This document shows positions 19,428-27,567 of a stretch of 64,000 nucleotides of DNA, piece after piece; position 1 is the first letter of the stretch; each line of letters begins with the position of its first letter. Both the position numbers and the translations under genes were made by a program. Below the pieces are notes generated by a model. It did no database searches and was not told the DNA's origin. It was given only the letters and a program-made list of their open reading frames with translations. The stretch is from Nocardioides albus (lineage in GTDB: Bacteria > Actinomycetota > Actinomycetes > Propionibacteriales > Nocardioidaceae), in the NCBI RefSeq assembly GCF_014648255.1, contig NZ_BMQT01000001.1, positions 372,001-436,000 on the forward strand. The letters run 5' to 3'.

Positions 19428-21143
19428 TCACCGAACCTCGACAATGGGCAGCCGCAGAGCGGCCGGCGCCGTGACCGGCACAGCTGGCGAGGTCGGCTGG
19501 ACCGGCTGGATCCGGGCGTAGCCGGCACCCAGCTCCGGGCGCGGGTCGGCCTGGTCCTTGTTGGGCCAGAACGCCATCGCCCGCTCGGCCTGTGCGGTGA
19601 TCGTCAGCGACGGGTTCACACCCAGGTTGGCAGAGATCGCGGAGCCGTCGACGACGTGCAGGCCTTCGTGGCCGTAGAGCCGCTGATAGGGATCGATGAC
19701 ACCGGTGTCGGCCGAGTCGCCGATGGTGCAGCCGCCGATGAAGTGGGCGGTCATCGGCTTGTTGAACGGCTCGCCGATGGTGCCGCCGGCGTATCCCGGC
19801 TTCTCCCCTGAGCTCATCACTCCGGCCATCTTCCGCACGGCGTCCAGACCCGCCGGGATCCAGGTCGGGTTCGGCTTGCCGTGACCCTGCTTCGACGACA
19901 TCCGCCACCCGAAGATCGTCCGCTTCGGGAAGGTCGTGATCGAGTTGTCGAGCGCCTGCATGACCAGCGCGATGACGGTGCGCTCGGACCAGTGCTTGAA
20001 GTCGTAGAACGTACGCAGCGACCGCCGCTGCAGCCACATCTCCTTGAGCCACCGGCGGAACCGTCGGGGTCCACCTTCGGTGAGCACCGTCTGCATCGCC
20101 GCGATCGCGTTGCTGCCATGGCCGTAGCGGACCGGCTCGATGTGGGTGTGCTCGTCGGGGTGCCACGAGGAAGTGATCGCCACGCCCTCGGTGTAGTCGA
20201 TGGCGTTGTCCGGAGCGATCGCGCCCAGGATCGACTCGGAGTTGGTGCGGGTCAGCTCGCCGAGACGGTCGGAGATCTGGGCCAGGTCGCCGGTGCGCTT
20301 GAGCTTGTGGAGCAGCTTCTGGGTGCCGAGCGAGGCTGCCGAGAAGATCACCTGGTCGGCGGTGAACCGCTTCGTGCGGCCGATGCCCAGCTTGGCCTTC
20401 GTGGAGCGGGTCTCGATGACGTACCCGCGTCCGGTCTTGGCCGGGTAGACGCGCGTCACCGTGGTCAGTGGGTGCACCTCGGCGCCGTTCTTCTCGGCCA
20501 GGTAGAGGTAGTTCTTCACCAGGGTGTTCTTCGCGTTGTGACGGCAGCCGGTCATGCACTCGCCGCAGTTGGTGCACGTACGCCGGTCAGGACCCTCTCC
20601 GCCGAAGTAGGGGTCGGCCACCTCCTGCCCTTCCACATGGCCCGGGCCGCCGAAGAAGACGCCGACCGGCGCCTTGTGGAAGGTGTCCCCGCGCCCGGCC
20701 TCGGCCGCGACCTTCTGCATGACCTCGTCGGCCGGGGTCAGGTGCGGGTAGAGGGTGACGCCGAGCATCCGCTTGGCCTGCTCGTAGTAGGGAGCGAGCT
20801 CGTCCTTCCAGTCGGTGATGTGACTCCAGGACGGGTCCTCGTAGAACGGGTCGAGCGGCTCGTAGAGGGTGTTGGCGTAGACCAGCGAGCCGCCACCGAC
20901 GCCCGCGCCCGCCATGATCACGGCGTCCTTGACCATGTCGATGCGCTGGATCCCGTAGCAGCCGATCGCCGGCGCCCAGAGGTATTTGCGCAGGTCGAAG
21001 GAGGTGTTGGGCAGCTCGTCGTCGCTGAACCGGCGACCCGCCTCGACCACCCCGACGGAGTAGCCCTTCTCGGTCAGGCGCAGCGCGCTGACCGATCCGC
21101 CGAAGCCCGACCCGATGACGAGTACGTCGTAGTGGCTCCTCAT
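19428..21143 (-). CDS. GMC-family oxidoreductase, ChoD-like (putative cholesterol oxidase)
   Basis: A 571-aa FAD enzyme close in sequence layout to mycobacterial ChoD (Rv3409c). It has the Rossmann FAD motif GSGFGGSVSALRL at the N-terminus, GAGVGGGSLVYAN, SSKQGHGKPNPTW and the C-terminal VDGSAISANLGVNPSLT. Residues 190-200 contain CTNCGECMTGC, a CX2CX2CX3C pattern that looks like a 4Fe-4S ligand set. There is no obvious signal peptide. ChoD is annotated as cholesterol oxidase, but that activity is disputed, so a generic alcohol oxidation is the safe reading. Its ATG overlaps the stop of the aldehyde dehydrogenase by 4 bp, so the two are one unit. Confidence 0.9.
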   Translation of the reverse strand: MRSHYDVLVIGSGFGGSVSALRLTEKGYSVGVVEAGRRFSDDELPNTSFDLRKYLWAPAIGCYGIQRIDMVKDAVIMAGAGVGGGSLVYANTLYEPLDPFYEDPSWSHITDWKDELAPYYEQAKRMLGVTLYPHLTPADEVMQKVAAEAGRGDTFHKAPVGVFFGGPGHVEGQEVADPYFGGEGPDRRTCTNCGECMTGCRHNAKNTLVKNYLYLAEKNGAEVHPLTTVTRVYPAKTGRGYVIETRSTKAKLGIGRTKRFTADQVIFSAASLGTQKLLHKLKRTGDLAQISDRLGELTRTNSESILGAIAPDNAIDYTEGVAITSSWHPDEHTHIEPVRYGHGSNAIAAMQTVLTEGGPRRFRRWLKEMWLQRRSLRTFYDFKHWSERTVIALVMQALDNSITTFPKRTIFGWRMSSKQGHGKPNPTWIPAGLDAVRKMAGVMSSGEKPGYAGGTIGEPFNKPMTAHFIGGCTIGDSADTGVIDPYQRLYGHEGLHVVDGSAISANLGVNPSLTITAQAERAMAFWPNKDQADPRPELGAGYARIQPVQPTSPAVPVTAPAALRLPIVEVR

Positions 21144-22762
21144 GCGCGGCCCAGCGACTTCAGCACCCGCAGCGAGGCGGTCATGAACTTGGCGTACGCC
21201 TGCTCGCTCATCCCGAACTGGGGAGCGAAGCGGAGCACCGCCTGGGAGGCGACCGACTGGGTCTCGGTGTAGCGCAGGATGCCCTCGACACCCTGGCGAC
21301 GGCCCTGTCCGGACTCGCGCATGCCGCCCATCGGGGCGTCGATGCTGGCGAAGGTGGCGCCGAAGGCCTCGTTGATGTTGATCGTGCCGCACTTGATCTG
21401 CCGGGCGATGCGGCGGGCGCGCGAGGTGTCGCGGCTGTAGATCGAGCCGTTGAGGCCGTACTCGCCGTCGTTGGCGCGCTCGATCGCCTCCTCCTCGCTG
21501 TGGAAGCGGTAGAGGGAGACGACCGGGCCGAAGGTCTCGTTGCCGAAGCAGGTCATCTCCGGGGTGACGCCCTCGAGGATGGTCGGCTCGAAGAAGAACG
21601 GCGCCAGGTCGGGGCGGGCCTTGCCGCCGGTGAGCACCCGGGCACCCTTGGAGACGGCGTCCTCCACGTGGGCGGTCGCGGTGTCCACCTGAGCCTGCGA
21701 GATCAGGGTGCCCATGTCGTTCTCCCACCCGAGGGTGGCGCCGAGGGTCATCGCCTGGGTGCGGGCGACGAACCGCTCCACGAAGCGGTCGTAGACGTGG
21801 TCGTCGACGAAGAGCCGCTCGACGCTCACGCAGAGCTGGCCGGAGTTGGAGAAGACCGCGCGGGTCGCACCCTCGGCGGCCTTCTCGATGTCCGCGTCCC
21901 TGAGGACGAGCATGGGGTTCTTGCCCCCGAGCTCGAGGGACGCGCCGATGAGGCGCTCAGCCGCCTGCTTGGCGACCAGCTTGCCGGTGCTGGTCGAGCC
22001 GGTGAAGCAGACGTAGTCGGCGCGCTGGATGATGCTCGTGCCGACCTCCGAGCCCGGACCGGCCACGACCGTCCACAGGTTCTCCGGGAGCCCGGCCTCC
22101 GCGAGCAGCTCGGCGCCGAGCAGCGCGCTGAGCATCGTCTGCGAGTCGGGCTTGATGACCACCGCGTTGCCCGCGGCGATCGCGGCGATGCCGTCGCACA
22201 GCGCCATCGTGAACGGGTAGTTCCACGGGCTGATGATGCCGACGACGCCCTTGGGAACGTGGTTGAGCTCGACCCGGGTGAGCACCGGGATGACCCCGAG
22301 CTTGCGCTCGGTGTCGAGGATCTTGCTGCTCCTCCGCCCGTAGTAGCGCGCGGTCAGCGCGATGTGCAGCGGCTCGTCGAAGGCGTGCTTGCGGGCCTTG
22401 CCCGACTCCAGCACGATCAGGTCGAGGATCTCGTCCTGCCGGTCGAGGACCAGGTCGTGCAGCTTGAGCAAGATGCGCTCGCGCTCCGCGACCGGGGTCG
22501 CGGCCCACTTCTCCTGCGCCACCCGGGCCTTGGCGAACGCCGCGGCGACGTCGTCATCGCTCGACTGCGGGATGTGCGCCAGCGGCGCCCCGTTGAGCGG
22601 GCTGATGACCTCTCGAGACTCCCCCGTGGTCGCCACGACGAGTCCGGTCAGGCGGGAGACGTAGTCAGGCTCAAGGGCCAGGGACGCCGTGGCGTCGTGC
22701 TCGGGATCGAGCGGGCCCTCGACGATCGGGCCGCCGGGAGGGGTCGGGTTCGATGCGCTCAT
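21140..22762 (-). CDS. gabD2: Succinate-semialdehyde dehydrogenase (NADP+) type
   Basis: A 540-aa aldehyde dehydrogenase resembling mycobacterial GabD2. The substrate and cofactor blocks are visible: SPWNYPF, GSTSTGKLV, LELGGKNP with the general-base glutamate, and SNSGQLCVSVER with the catalytic cysteine. It oxidises succinate semialdehyde or another aliphatic aldehyde to the acid. Translational coupling (ATGA) to the ChoD-like oxidase suggests that an alcohol is oxidised by the GMC enzyme and its aldehyde by this one. The sequence at residues 1-30 is a variable extension. Specificity is inferred from similarity. Confidence 0.9.
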   Translation of the reverse strand: MSASNPTPPGGPIVEGPLDPEHDATASLALEPDYVSRLTGLVVATTGESREVISPLNGAPLAHIPQSSDDDVAAAFAKARVAQEKWAATPVAERERILLKLHDLVLDRQDEILDLIVLESGKARKHAFDEPLHIALTARYYGRRSSKILDTERKLGVIPVLTRVELNHVPKGVVGIISPWNYPFTMALCDGIAAIAAGNAVVIKPDSQTMLSALLGAELLAEAGLPENLWTVVAGPGSEVGTSIIQRADYVCFTGSTSTGKLVAKQAAERLIGASLELGGKNPMLVLRDADIEKAAEGATRAVFSNSGQLCVSVERLFVDDHVYDRFVERFVARTQAMTLGATLGWENDMGTLISQAQVDTATAHVEDAVSKGARVLTGGKARPDLAPFFFEPTILEGVTPEMTCFGNETFGPVVSLYRFHSEEEAIERANDGEYGLNGSIYSRDTSRARRIARQIKCGTININEAFGATFASIDAPMGGMRESGQGRRQGVEGILRYTETQSVASQAVLRFAPQFGMSEQAYAKFMTASLRVLKSLGRA

Positions 22763-22810
22763 GTACCGAGAGTATGTGACCGGCGTCTCGGAAGCCAGAC
22801 AGTCGTCCCA

Positions 22811-23431
22811 CTAACTCACCATGCGAACGTCCGCCGCCCACCACAGGTAGCTGTAACGCTCGGCGGGAAGGTCGATGTCGACGCGGTCCAGGGGCAACCG
22901 GTCCAGGGCATGCACGGTGCACTCCTCCGCGGGAGCGGCTCGGTAGAGGTAGGCGTCCAATGACCATTGTGTACGCAACCACTCGTCGATCCGCTCGGAG
23001 ACCGACTCGGTGAGCCCGGGTTCCCGGTCCTGGCGGAGCCAGTAGCTGACCCGGGCGGTGGCGCCACCTGCGTACCTGAGCAGGGTCTGGGCGTCGGCGC
23101 CCATCGCTTCGAGGTAGGGAAAGAGAGGCTGTACGTAGAGGCAGCCGAGCGACGAGGTGTGCTCGGGGTCGAGGAGGAGGTAGGTGAAGGCGCGGCCCGC
23201 CTGGTGGTCGGACCAGTGCCGGATCACCAGCGGCAGGTTGTCGTCGTTGCCGAAGCCGTCTTGCGGCCAGCGGCCGTAGCTGTGGTCGCGGATCACGTCA
23301 GGGCTGGCCAGGTAGGCCTCGGTGTCCAGGTCGAGCAACTCAGGCCGGAGCGGCGCGAGCACGAAGTCGTCGGTGGCCAGTGGCTCGGGGGGATCTGCGA
23401 CCAAGCGATGGAAGCCTGCCGATGGGAACAT
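22811..23431 (-). CDS. GNAT-like hypothetical protein
   Basis: A 206-aa soluble protein with features of an N-acetyltransferase-like fold: an N-terminal FVLAPLRPELLDLD, a central AFTYLLLDPEHTSSLGCLYVQP strand-turn-strand, and a helix RVSYWLRQ. The canonical acetyl-CoA loop (Q/R-x-x-G-x-G/A) is not obvious, so enzymatic activity is uncertain. Similar proteins of unknown role are frequent in actinomycetes. The gene is divergent from the AlbA_2 gene, and its upstream 172 bp share the regulatory region with the palindrome at 23577. Confidence 0.65.
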   Translation of the reverse strand: MFPSAGFHRLVADPPEPLATDDFVLAPLRPELLDLDTEAYLASPDVIRDHSYGRWPQDGFGNDDNLPLVIRHWSDHQAGRAFTYLLLDPEHTSSLGCLYVQPLFPYLEAMGADAQTLLRYAGGATARVSYWLRQDREPGLTESVSERIDEWLRTQWSLDAYLYRAAPAEECTVHALDRLPLDRVDIDLPAERYSYLWWAADVRMVS

Positions 23432-23576
23432 GCGAACAGAGTGCTACGTCAACCGCTTGCTCCGCCACGACAATTTCTCTTCGGCCGGCAAGAGGCGCAA
23501 TCGTCGAGACCATGGTGGAGTGCCGACAGCTCTGCGTGGCTGCGGCACGCCATGCCACCTCACAAGCCGCTCGAAT

Positions 23577-23599
23577 CTACTGAAACATTGTTACAGTAG
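23577..23599. promoter_or_regulatory. Palindromic operator immediately before the AlbA_2 gene
   Basis: A 23-bp palindrome with half-sites CTACTG-N-AACA and TGTT-N-CAGTAG, pairing at ten of eleven positions around one central base. It ends four bases before the ATG at 23604, so the site overlaps the expected ribosome-binding region and suggests a leaderless or tightly repressed transcript. The same half-sites recur right after the gene. Confidence 0.75.
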
Positions 23600-23603
23600 A
23601 TTT

Positions 23604-25004
23604 ATGTCGCCTGCTGAGGTCGATCGCATCCTGGCGCTTCCTGCGGACGATGCGCTCGAACAACTGATTCAGTTGCGTGAGAGCCAGTGGTTCGAACGCA
23701 AATCTGGGCGGATCAGCGCGAAAGACCTCGCAGTCCCTCTCGTTGCGATGGCCAACGCCGAAGGCGGGTGCATCGTCGTCGGGATTCACGACGGCAATGC
23801 CGATGGCGTGGGCGAGGAGCGGATCAATGCCCTTCGCCAAGCGGCGTACGACTTCACCATACCCACCGTTCGCTGCTCCACCACCGAGCTCTCCAGCCAC
23901 GACGGAACGATCTTGCTCGTCATTCGCGTGGCACCCGGAGAGCAGGTTCATGAGACCACCAAAGGCGATGTCTTCCTCAGAGTCGGCGACGAATCCCGTC
24001 GGCTTGGATTCGCCCAGCGTCGTGAACTGGAGTACGACCGAGGCAGCGCTCCATTCGATGGCACCATCGTCGATGCCGGGATCACCGACCTCGATCGCGA
24101 GCAGGTTGTCTCTTACCAACAGGCGATCGGGGCAAAGAGCCCCGAAGGAATGCTCTCAGCTCGTGACCTTCTCACCCGCGACGGACGCCTCACCGTGGCT
24201 GCCTGGCTGCTGTTCGCAGCGCGGCCGCAGTCGCTGTTTCCCAGTGCCGTGATCCGAGTGCTGCGCTACGCCGAGAACGACCGTGGCACGGGCGCCCGCA
24301 TGTCCCTGTACGACGACGGCGACGTGCGTCTGGACGGCTCGATTCCTGAGCAGATCACCAAGGCCGCTGCTCTGGTTACGGAGTGGGTTCCGAAGGTCCA
24401 GGCTCTCGCGCCGAGCGGCCGATTCGAGCCGCGACCGATCATTCCCCGCGACGTATGGCTCGAGGGCCTGGTGAACGCTGTTCTCCACCGGTCGTACTCA
24501 ATGGCCGGGGACCACATCCGAGTCGAGATCTTCCCCAACCGGATCGAGATCGAGAATCCTGGCCGGTTCCCCGGACTCGCGAACCCGACCAAGCCGCTGT
24601 CGATCAGCCGCTATGCCCGCAACCCTCGAATCGTACGGGTCTGTTCTGACCTGGGAATCGCGCGAGAACTGGGCGAAGGAATCAAGCGGATCTTCGAGGA
24701 GATGCGGCGCCTCGGACTCACCGACCCGATCTACTCTCAGACCAGCGGATCCGTACGGCTGACACTCTCGTCAGCGGACGCACTTCCTGACGACCTCCGC
24801 GCCACGTTGCCGACCGGCGCGCGGACGGTACTGGACGCCCTGAGAGTGACCAGCCGGCCGATGAGCACAGGGCAGGTCGCCGACCTTGTCGGCATCGCTC
24901 GCCCCACGGCGGGTCGGCATCTGCAGACGCTGCGGAAGCACGGACTGGTCGTGTGGAACGGCCAGGGGCCGAAGGACCCGCGAGCGTCTTGGTCCCTCCA
25001 CTGA
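23604..25004 (+). CDS. AlbA_2 / HATPase_c_4 / winged-helix protein (putative transcriptional regulator)
   Basis: A 466-aa protein. It has an N-terminal Schlafen-AlbA_2 domain (about 22-135, with ESQWFERKSGR and NAEGGCIVVGI), a histidine-kinase-like ATPase domain (about 280-375, with EGLVNAVLHRSYSM and the CSDLGIARELGEGI block), and a C-terminal winged helix (about 403-455, with STGQVADLVGIARPTAGRHL). Such proteins are annotated as ATP-dependent or helicase-related regulators, and relatives turn up in defence islands. The gene looks less GC-rich than its neighbours, a sign of transfer. It is flanked by matching palindromes, which points to autoregulation. No ribosome-binding site precedes the ATG. 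Confidence 0.85.
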   Translation: MSPAEVDRILALPADDALEQLIQLRESQWFERKSGRISAKDLAVPLVAMANAEGGCIVVGIHDGNADGVGEERINALRQAAYDFTIPTVRCSTTELSSHDGTILLVIRVAPGEQVHETTKGDVFLRVGDESRRLGFAQRRELEYDRGSAPFDGTIVDAGITDLDREQVVSYQQAIGAKSPEGMLSARDLLTRDGRLTVAAWLLFAARPQSLFPSAVIRVLRYAENDRGTGARMSLYDDGDVRLDGSIPEQITKAAALVTEWVPKVQALAPSGRFEPRPIIPRDVWLEGLVNAVLHRSYSMAGDHIRVEIFPNRIEIENPGRFPGLANPTKPLSISRYARNPRIVRVCSDLGIARELGEGIKRIFEEMRRLGLTDPIYSQTSGSVRLTLSSADALPDDLRATLPTGARTVLDALRVTSRPMSTGQVADLVGIARPTAGRHLQTLRKHGLVVWNGQGPKDPRASWSLH

Positions 25005-25005
25005 C

Positions 25006-25043
25006 CTACTGCAACACTGATGTTTCAGTAGATGTTTCAGTAG
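25006..25043. promoter_or_regulatory. Second palindrome plus extra half-site after the AlbA_2 gene
   Basis: Beginning two bases after the AlbA_2 stop, CTACTG-N-AACA (25006-25016) and TGTT-N-CAGTAG (25021-25031) form a palindrome with a 4-base centre, and another TGTT-N-CAGTAG half-site follows at 25033-25043. The half-sites are the same as those upstream of the gene, but the spacing differs. It could serve as an operator, a terminator stem, or the mark of a mobile insertion. Confidence 0.7.
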
Positions 25044-25057
25044 GCACGACGCTCGAG

Positions 25058-26797
25058 TCAGACGAGGTCCTCCACCTCCAGGCGCGCGCGATCGGCGTCC
25101 TCGTCGGTGACCATGAGCTGGGAGCGGCGCTCGGCCTCGATGCGGCGCAGGTAGTGGTCGACCTCCTCCTTGGCGCGCTGCTCGTCCCAGCCGAGCTCGT
25201 CGGCCATCAGCTTGGCGACGCCGGGAGCGGCGGAGACGCCGCGGTCGAAGGTCTCCATGGAGATCCTGGTGCGCCGCTCGAGCACGTCGTCGAGGTGGCG
25301 GGCGCCCTCGCTGTTGACGGCATAGACGACCTCGGCGGCGAGGTAGTCCTCGGCGCCCTCCAGCGGCAACGCGAGAGGACGGCGCTGGGCGATGAGGTCG
25401 AGGACGTCGTCGATGAGGCCGCCGTGGCGGCCGAGGAGGTGGTCGATCCGGGCGACGTGCAGACCGGAGCGGCGGGCCAGCAGGACGCGCTGGTTGGAGC
25501 GGGTCTCGAAACCCTCGGCGCCGACCAGTCGGACCTTGTCGGTGATCGAGTCGCGCAGGGTCATGTTGGTGGTCGTCCCCAGCGAATGGGCCGCGGCGTC
25601 GACGGCGTCCTTGGCCATCACCCGGTAGGTCGTCAGCTTGCCCCCGGCGATCAGGACCAGGCCCGGCAGCGGCGTGACGACGGTGTGCTCCCGGCTGAGC
25701 GCCGCGGTCTGGTCGGACTCGCCGGTGAGGAGCGGGCGGAGCCCGGCGTACACGCCTTCGACGTCCTCGAGGTCGAGCGGGACCCGCAGGATCGCGTTGA
25801 CGTGCTCCAGGACGTACTCGATGTCCGTCTTGGAGGCGGCCGGGTGGGCGAGGTCGTAGGTCCAGGGGGTGTCGGTGGTGCCGATGATCCAGTGGCGGCC
25901 CCACGGGATCACGAAGAGGACCGACTTCTCGGTGCGGACGATGAAGCCCGACTCGGAGCGGATCCGGTCGCGCGGGACGACGAGGTGGATGCCCTTGGAC
26001 GCCTTGACGTGCAGGGCGCCGCGGCCGCCGACCATGGCCTGGATGTCGTCGGTCCACACCCCGGCGGCGTTGACGACCGTCTTCGCACGGATGACCAGGT
26101 CCTGGTCGTGCTCGAGGTCGCGCGCCCGTACGCCAACGACGCGCTCCCCTTCGCGCAAGAACCCGGTCACCTGGACCCGGGTCGCGATCTGGGCGCCGTG
26201 GGAGGCGGCGGTGCGGGCGATGGTCATCACCAGGCGGGCGTCGTCGACCTGGGCGTCGTAATACTGGATCGCACCAGTGATCGTGTCGGTGTTGAAGTCA
26301 GGAGCGATCCTGGCGACGCCCTTGCGGGTGAGGTGGCGGTGGCGCGGCAAGCCGGAGTTGCCCATCCCGGAGAGCGGACCGAAGCTCGCCATCCCGTCGT
26401 AGAGGGCGAGGCCTGACCCGATGTAGAACCGCTCCCACACCGGGTTGGTCAGCGGGTAGAGGAACGGCACCGGACGGACCAGGTGCGGGGCGAGGGTGTT
26501 GAGCAGCAGCCCGCGCTCCTGGAGCGCCTCGCGGACCAGCTCGAAGTCGAGCATCTCCAGGTATCTCAAGCCGCCATGGACGAGCTTCGAGCTGCGCGAG
26601 CTCGTCCCCGAGGCCAGGTCGCGCTGCTCCACCAGGCCCGTGCTCAGGCCTCTGGTGACCGCGTCCAGCGCCACCCCGGCGCCGGTCACACCCCCGCCGA
26701 CGACGAGTACGTCGAGCTCGGGCTCCCCCGCGGCGCCGACCATGGCGCCGATCGCGAGGTCGCGGCTGTGTGGACTCAGTGCCCCGGTACGAGTCAT
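25058..26797 (-). CDS. glpD: Glycerol-3-phosphate dehydrogenase, aerobic type
   Basis: A 579-aa FAD-dependent enzyme that oxidises sn-glycerol 3-phosphate to dihydroxyacetone phosphate and feeds electrons to the quinone pool. Visible features are the FAD motif VVGGGVTGAGVALDA, SKLVHGGLRYLE, the WGRHWIIGTTDTPW block and GGKLTTYR. The C-terminal domain has the usual DUF-type tail. ATG 26797 is chosen over an in-frame codon eight codons upstream because it follows the nucleotide-binding fold at normal distance. No glpF or glpK is adjacent. Confidence 0.95.
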   Translation of the reverse strand: MTRTGALSPHSRDLAIGAMVGAAGEPELDVLVVGGGVTGAGVALDAVTRGLSTGLVEQRDLASGTSSRSSKLVHGGLRYLEMLDFELVREALQERGLLLNTLAPHLVRPVPFLYPLTNPVWERFYIGSGLALYDGMASFGPLSGMGNSGLPRHRHLTRKGVARIAPDFNTDTITGAIQYYDAQVDDARLVMTIARTAASHGAQIATRVQVTGFLREGERVVGVRARDLEHDQDLVIRAKTVVNAAGVWTDDIQAMVGGRGALHVKASKGIHLVVPRDRIRSESGFIVRTEKSVLFVIPWGRHWIIGTTDTPWTYDLAHPAASKTDIEYVLEHVNAILRVPLDLEDVEGVYAGLRPLLTGESDQTAALSREHTVVTPLPGLVLIAGGKLTTYRVMAKDAVDAAAHSLGTTTNMTLRDSITDKVRLVGAEGFETRSNQRVLLARRSGLHVARIDHLLGRHGGLIDDVLDLIAQRRPLALPLEGAEDYLAAEVVYAVNSEGARHLDDVLERRTRISMETFDRGVSAAPGVAKLMADELGWDEQRAKEEVDHYLRRIEAERRSQLMVTDEDADRARLEVEDLV

Positions 26798-26878
26798 ACG
26801 TTCGAAGTTAGCCCACCACATCGAATTGTCACTTCTGCCGCGCGAGGCGTCAGGTAGGTCGGCCGAGTTGGCAGGGCG

Positions 26879-26958
26879 GTGACGCCTCGGCCGACGCCAG
26901 TGACGCCTCGGCCGACGCCAGTGACGTCTCGGCCGACCTTAGTGACGTCTCGGCGTCA
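26879..26958. repeat. 21-bp tandem repeat (about four units)
   Basis: Three full 21-bp units (26879-26899, 26900-26920, 26921-26941) and a partial fourth (26942-26958) share the core GTGACGYCTCGGCCGAC. The last unit runs into the stop codon of the NlpC/P60 gene. The same core recurs in opposite orientation at 51206-51268 and within the hairpin at 43271-43326. There are no spacers, so it is not a CRISPR array. Confidence 0.85.
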
Positions 26959-27567
26959 GAGGCGGGCAGCGCTGACGAGGGTCGCGACGCGGTCGGTGGG
27001 CATCGACTCCTCGACGACGAGCATCTTGTCGCCGTCGGCGTGGATCATCGGACGTACGCCGTCGGGTTCGGGAGGCGCGGTGGCGATGGCGACGTGGGTG
27101 ATCCGGGCCCCAGGTTCCAGGGCGAAGAAGTAGAGGTCGCCGGCGGTGACCTCGTCGAGGTCGATCGCCGCGAGCGCGACAGCCTGGTCACGGGCGTCCC
27201 GCGGGAGGCGTACGCCGATGGCCTCTGCGGCTCGGAAGACGAGGCCGGAGCAGTCGATGCCGGCGTCCGTGGTGCCGCCCCAGACGTAGGGGACGCCAAG
27301 GTAACTGCGTGCCTTGGCCAGGAGGGCCTCGACGCCGGCAGCCGTCTCAACAGTCCGCTCCGCGGCGTCGGCCAAGGCACCCGCCGGCATCCAGCCGGGA
27401 TAGCCGCGCTCGTCCTTCGAGGACGCGTGCGAGGGGACGACGACGTACGTCCACTCCCCCTGCGTGTCGAGGACGACGACCTCCTCGCCGGGGACGACCT
27501 CGGTCTCGTGCTCGGCGTCGCCCGCGGGCTCGGCGACGACGAAGGTGGGTTGGCTGACGGTGGTCAT
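26956..27567 (-). CDS. NlpC/P60 peptidase (murein peptide endopeptidase, YkfC-like)
   Basis: A 203-aa protein with an N-terminal SH3-like segment (residues about 5-65) and a C-terminal NlpC/P60 cysteine peptidase domain: VWGGTTDAGIDCSG with C106, then H158 in THVAIAT and H176 as triad candidates. There is no signal peptide, so it should work in the cytosol on imported muropeptides, cutting the D-Glu/diaminopimelate bond as YkfC does. Its ATG overlaps the epimerase stop by 4 bp, giving a coupled recycling operon. Confidence 0.88.
   Translation of the reverse strand: MTTVSQPTFVVAEPAGDAEHETEVVPGEEVVVLDTQGEWTYVVVPSHASSKDERGYPGWMPAGALADAAERTVETAAGVEALLAKARSYLGVPYVWGGTTDAGIDCSGLVFRAAEAIGVRLPRDARDQAVALAAIDLDEVTAGDLYFFALEPGARITHVAIATAPPEPDGVRPMIHADGDKMLVVEESMPTDRVATLVSAARL

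Noticed and set aside
23577..25043. A defence island
   Set aside because: The AlbA_2-type gene is alone; no nuclease, toxin, methylase or second effector flanks it.
26879..26958. Possible CRISPR array
   Set aside because: Units are contiguous 21-mers without spacers and no cas genes are present.
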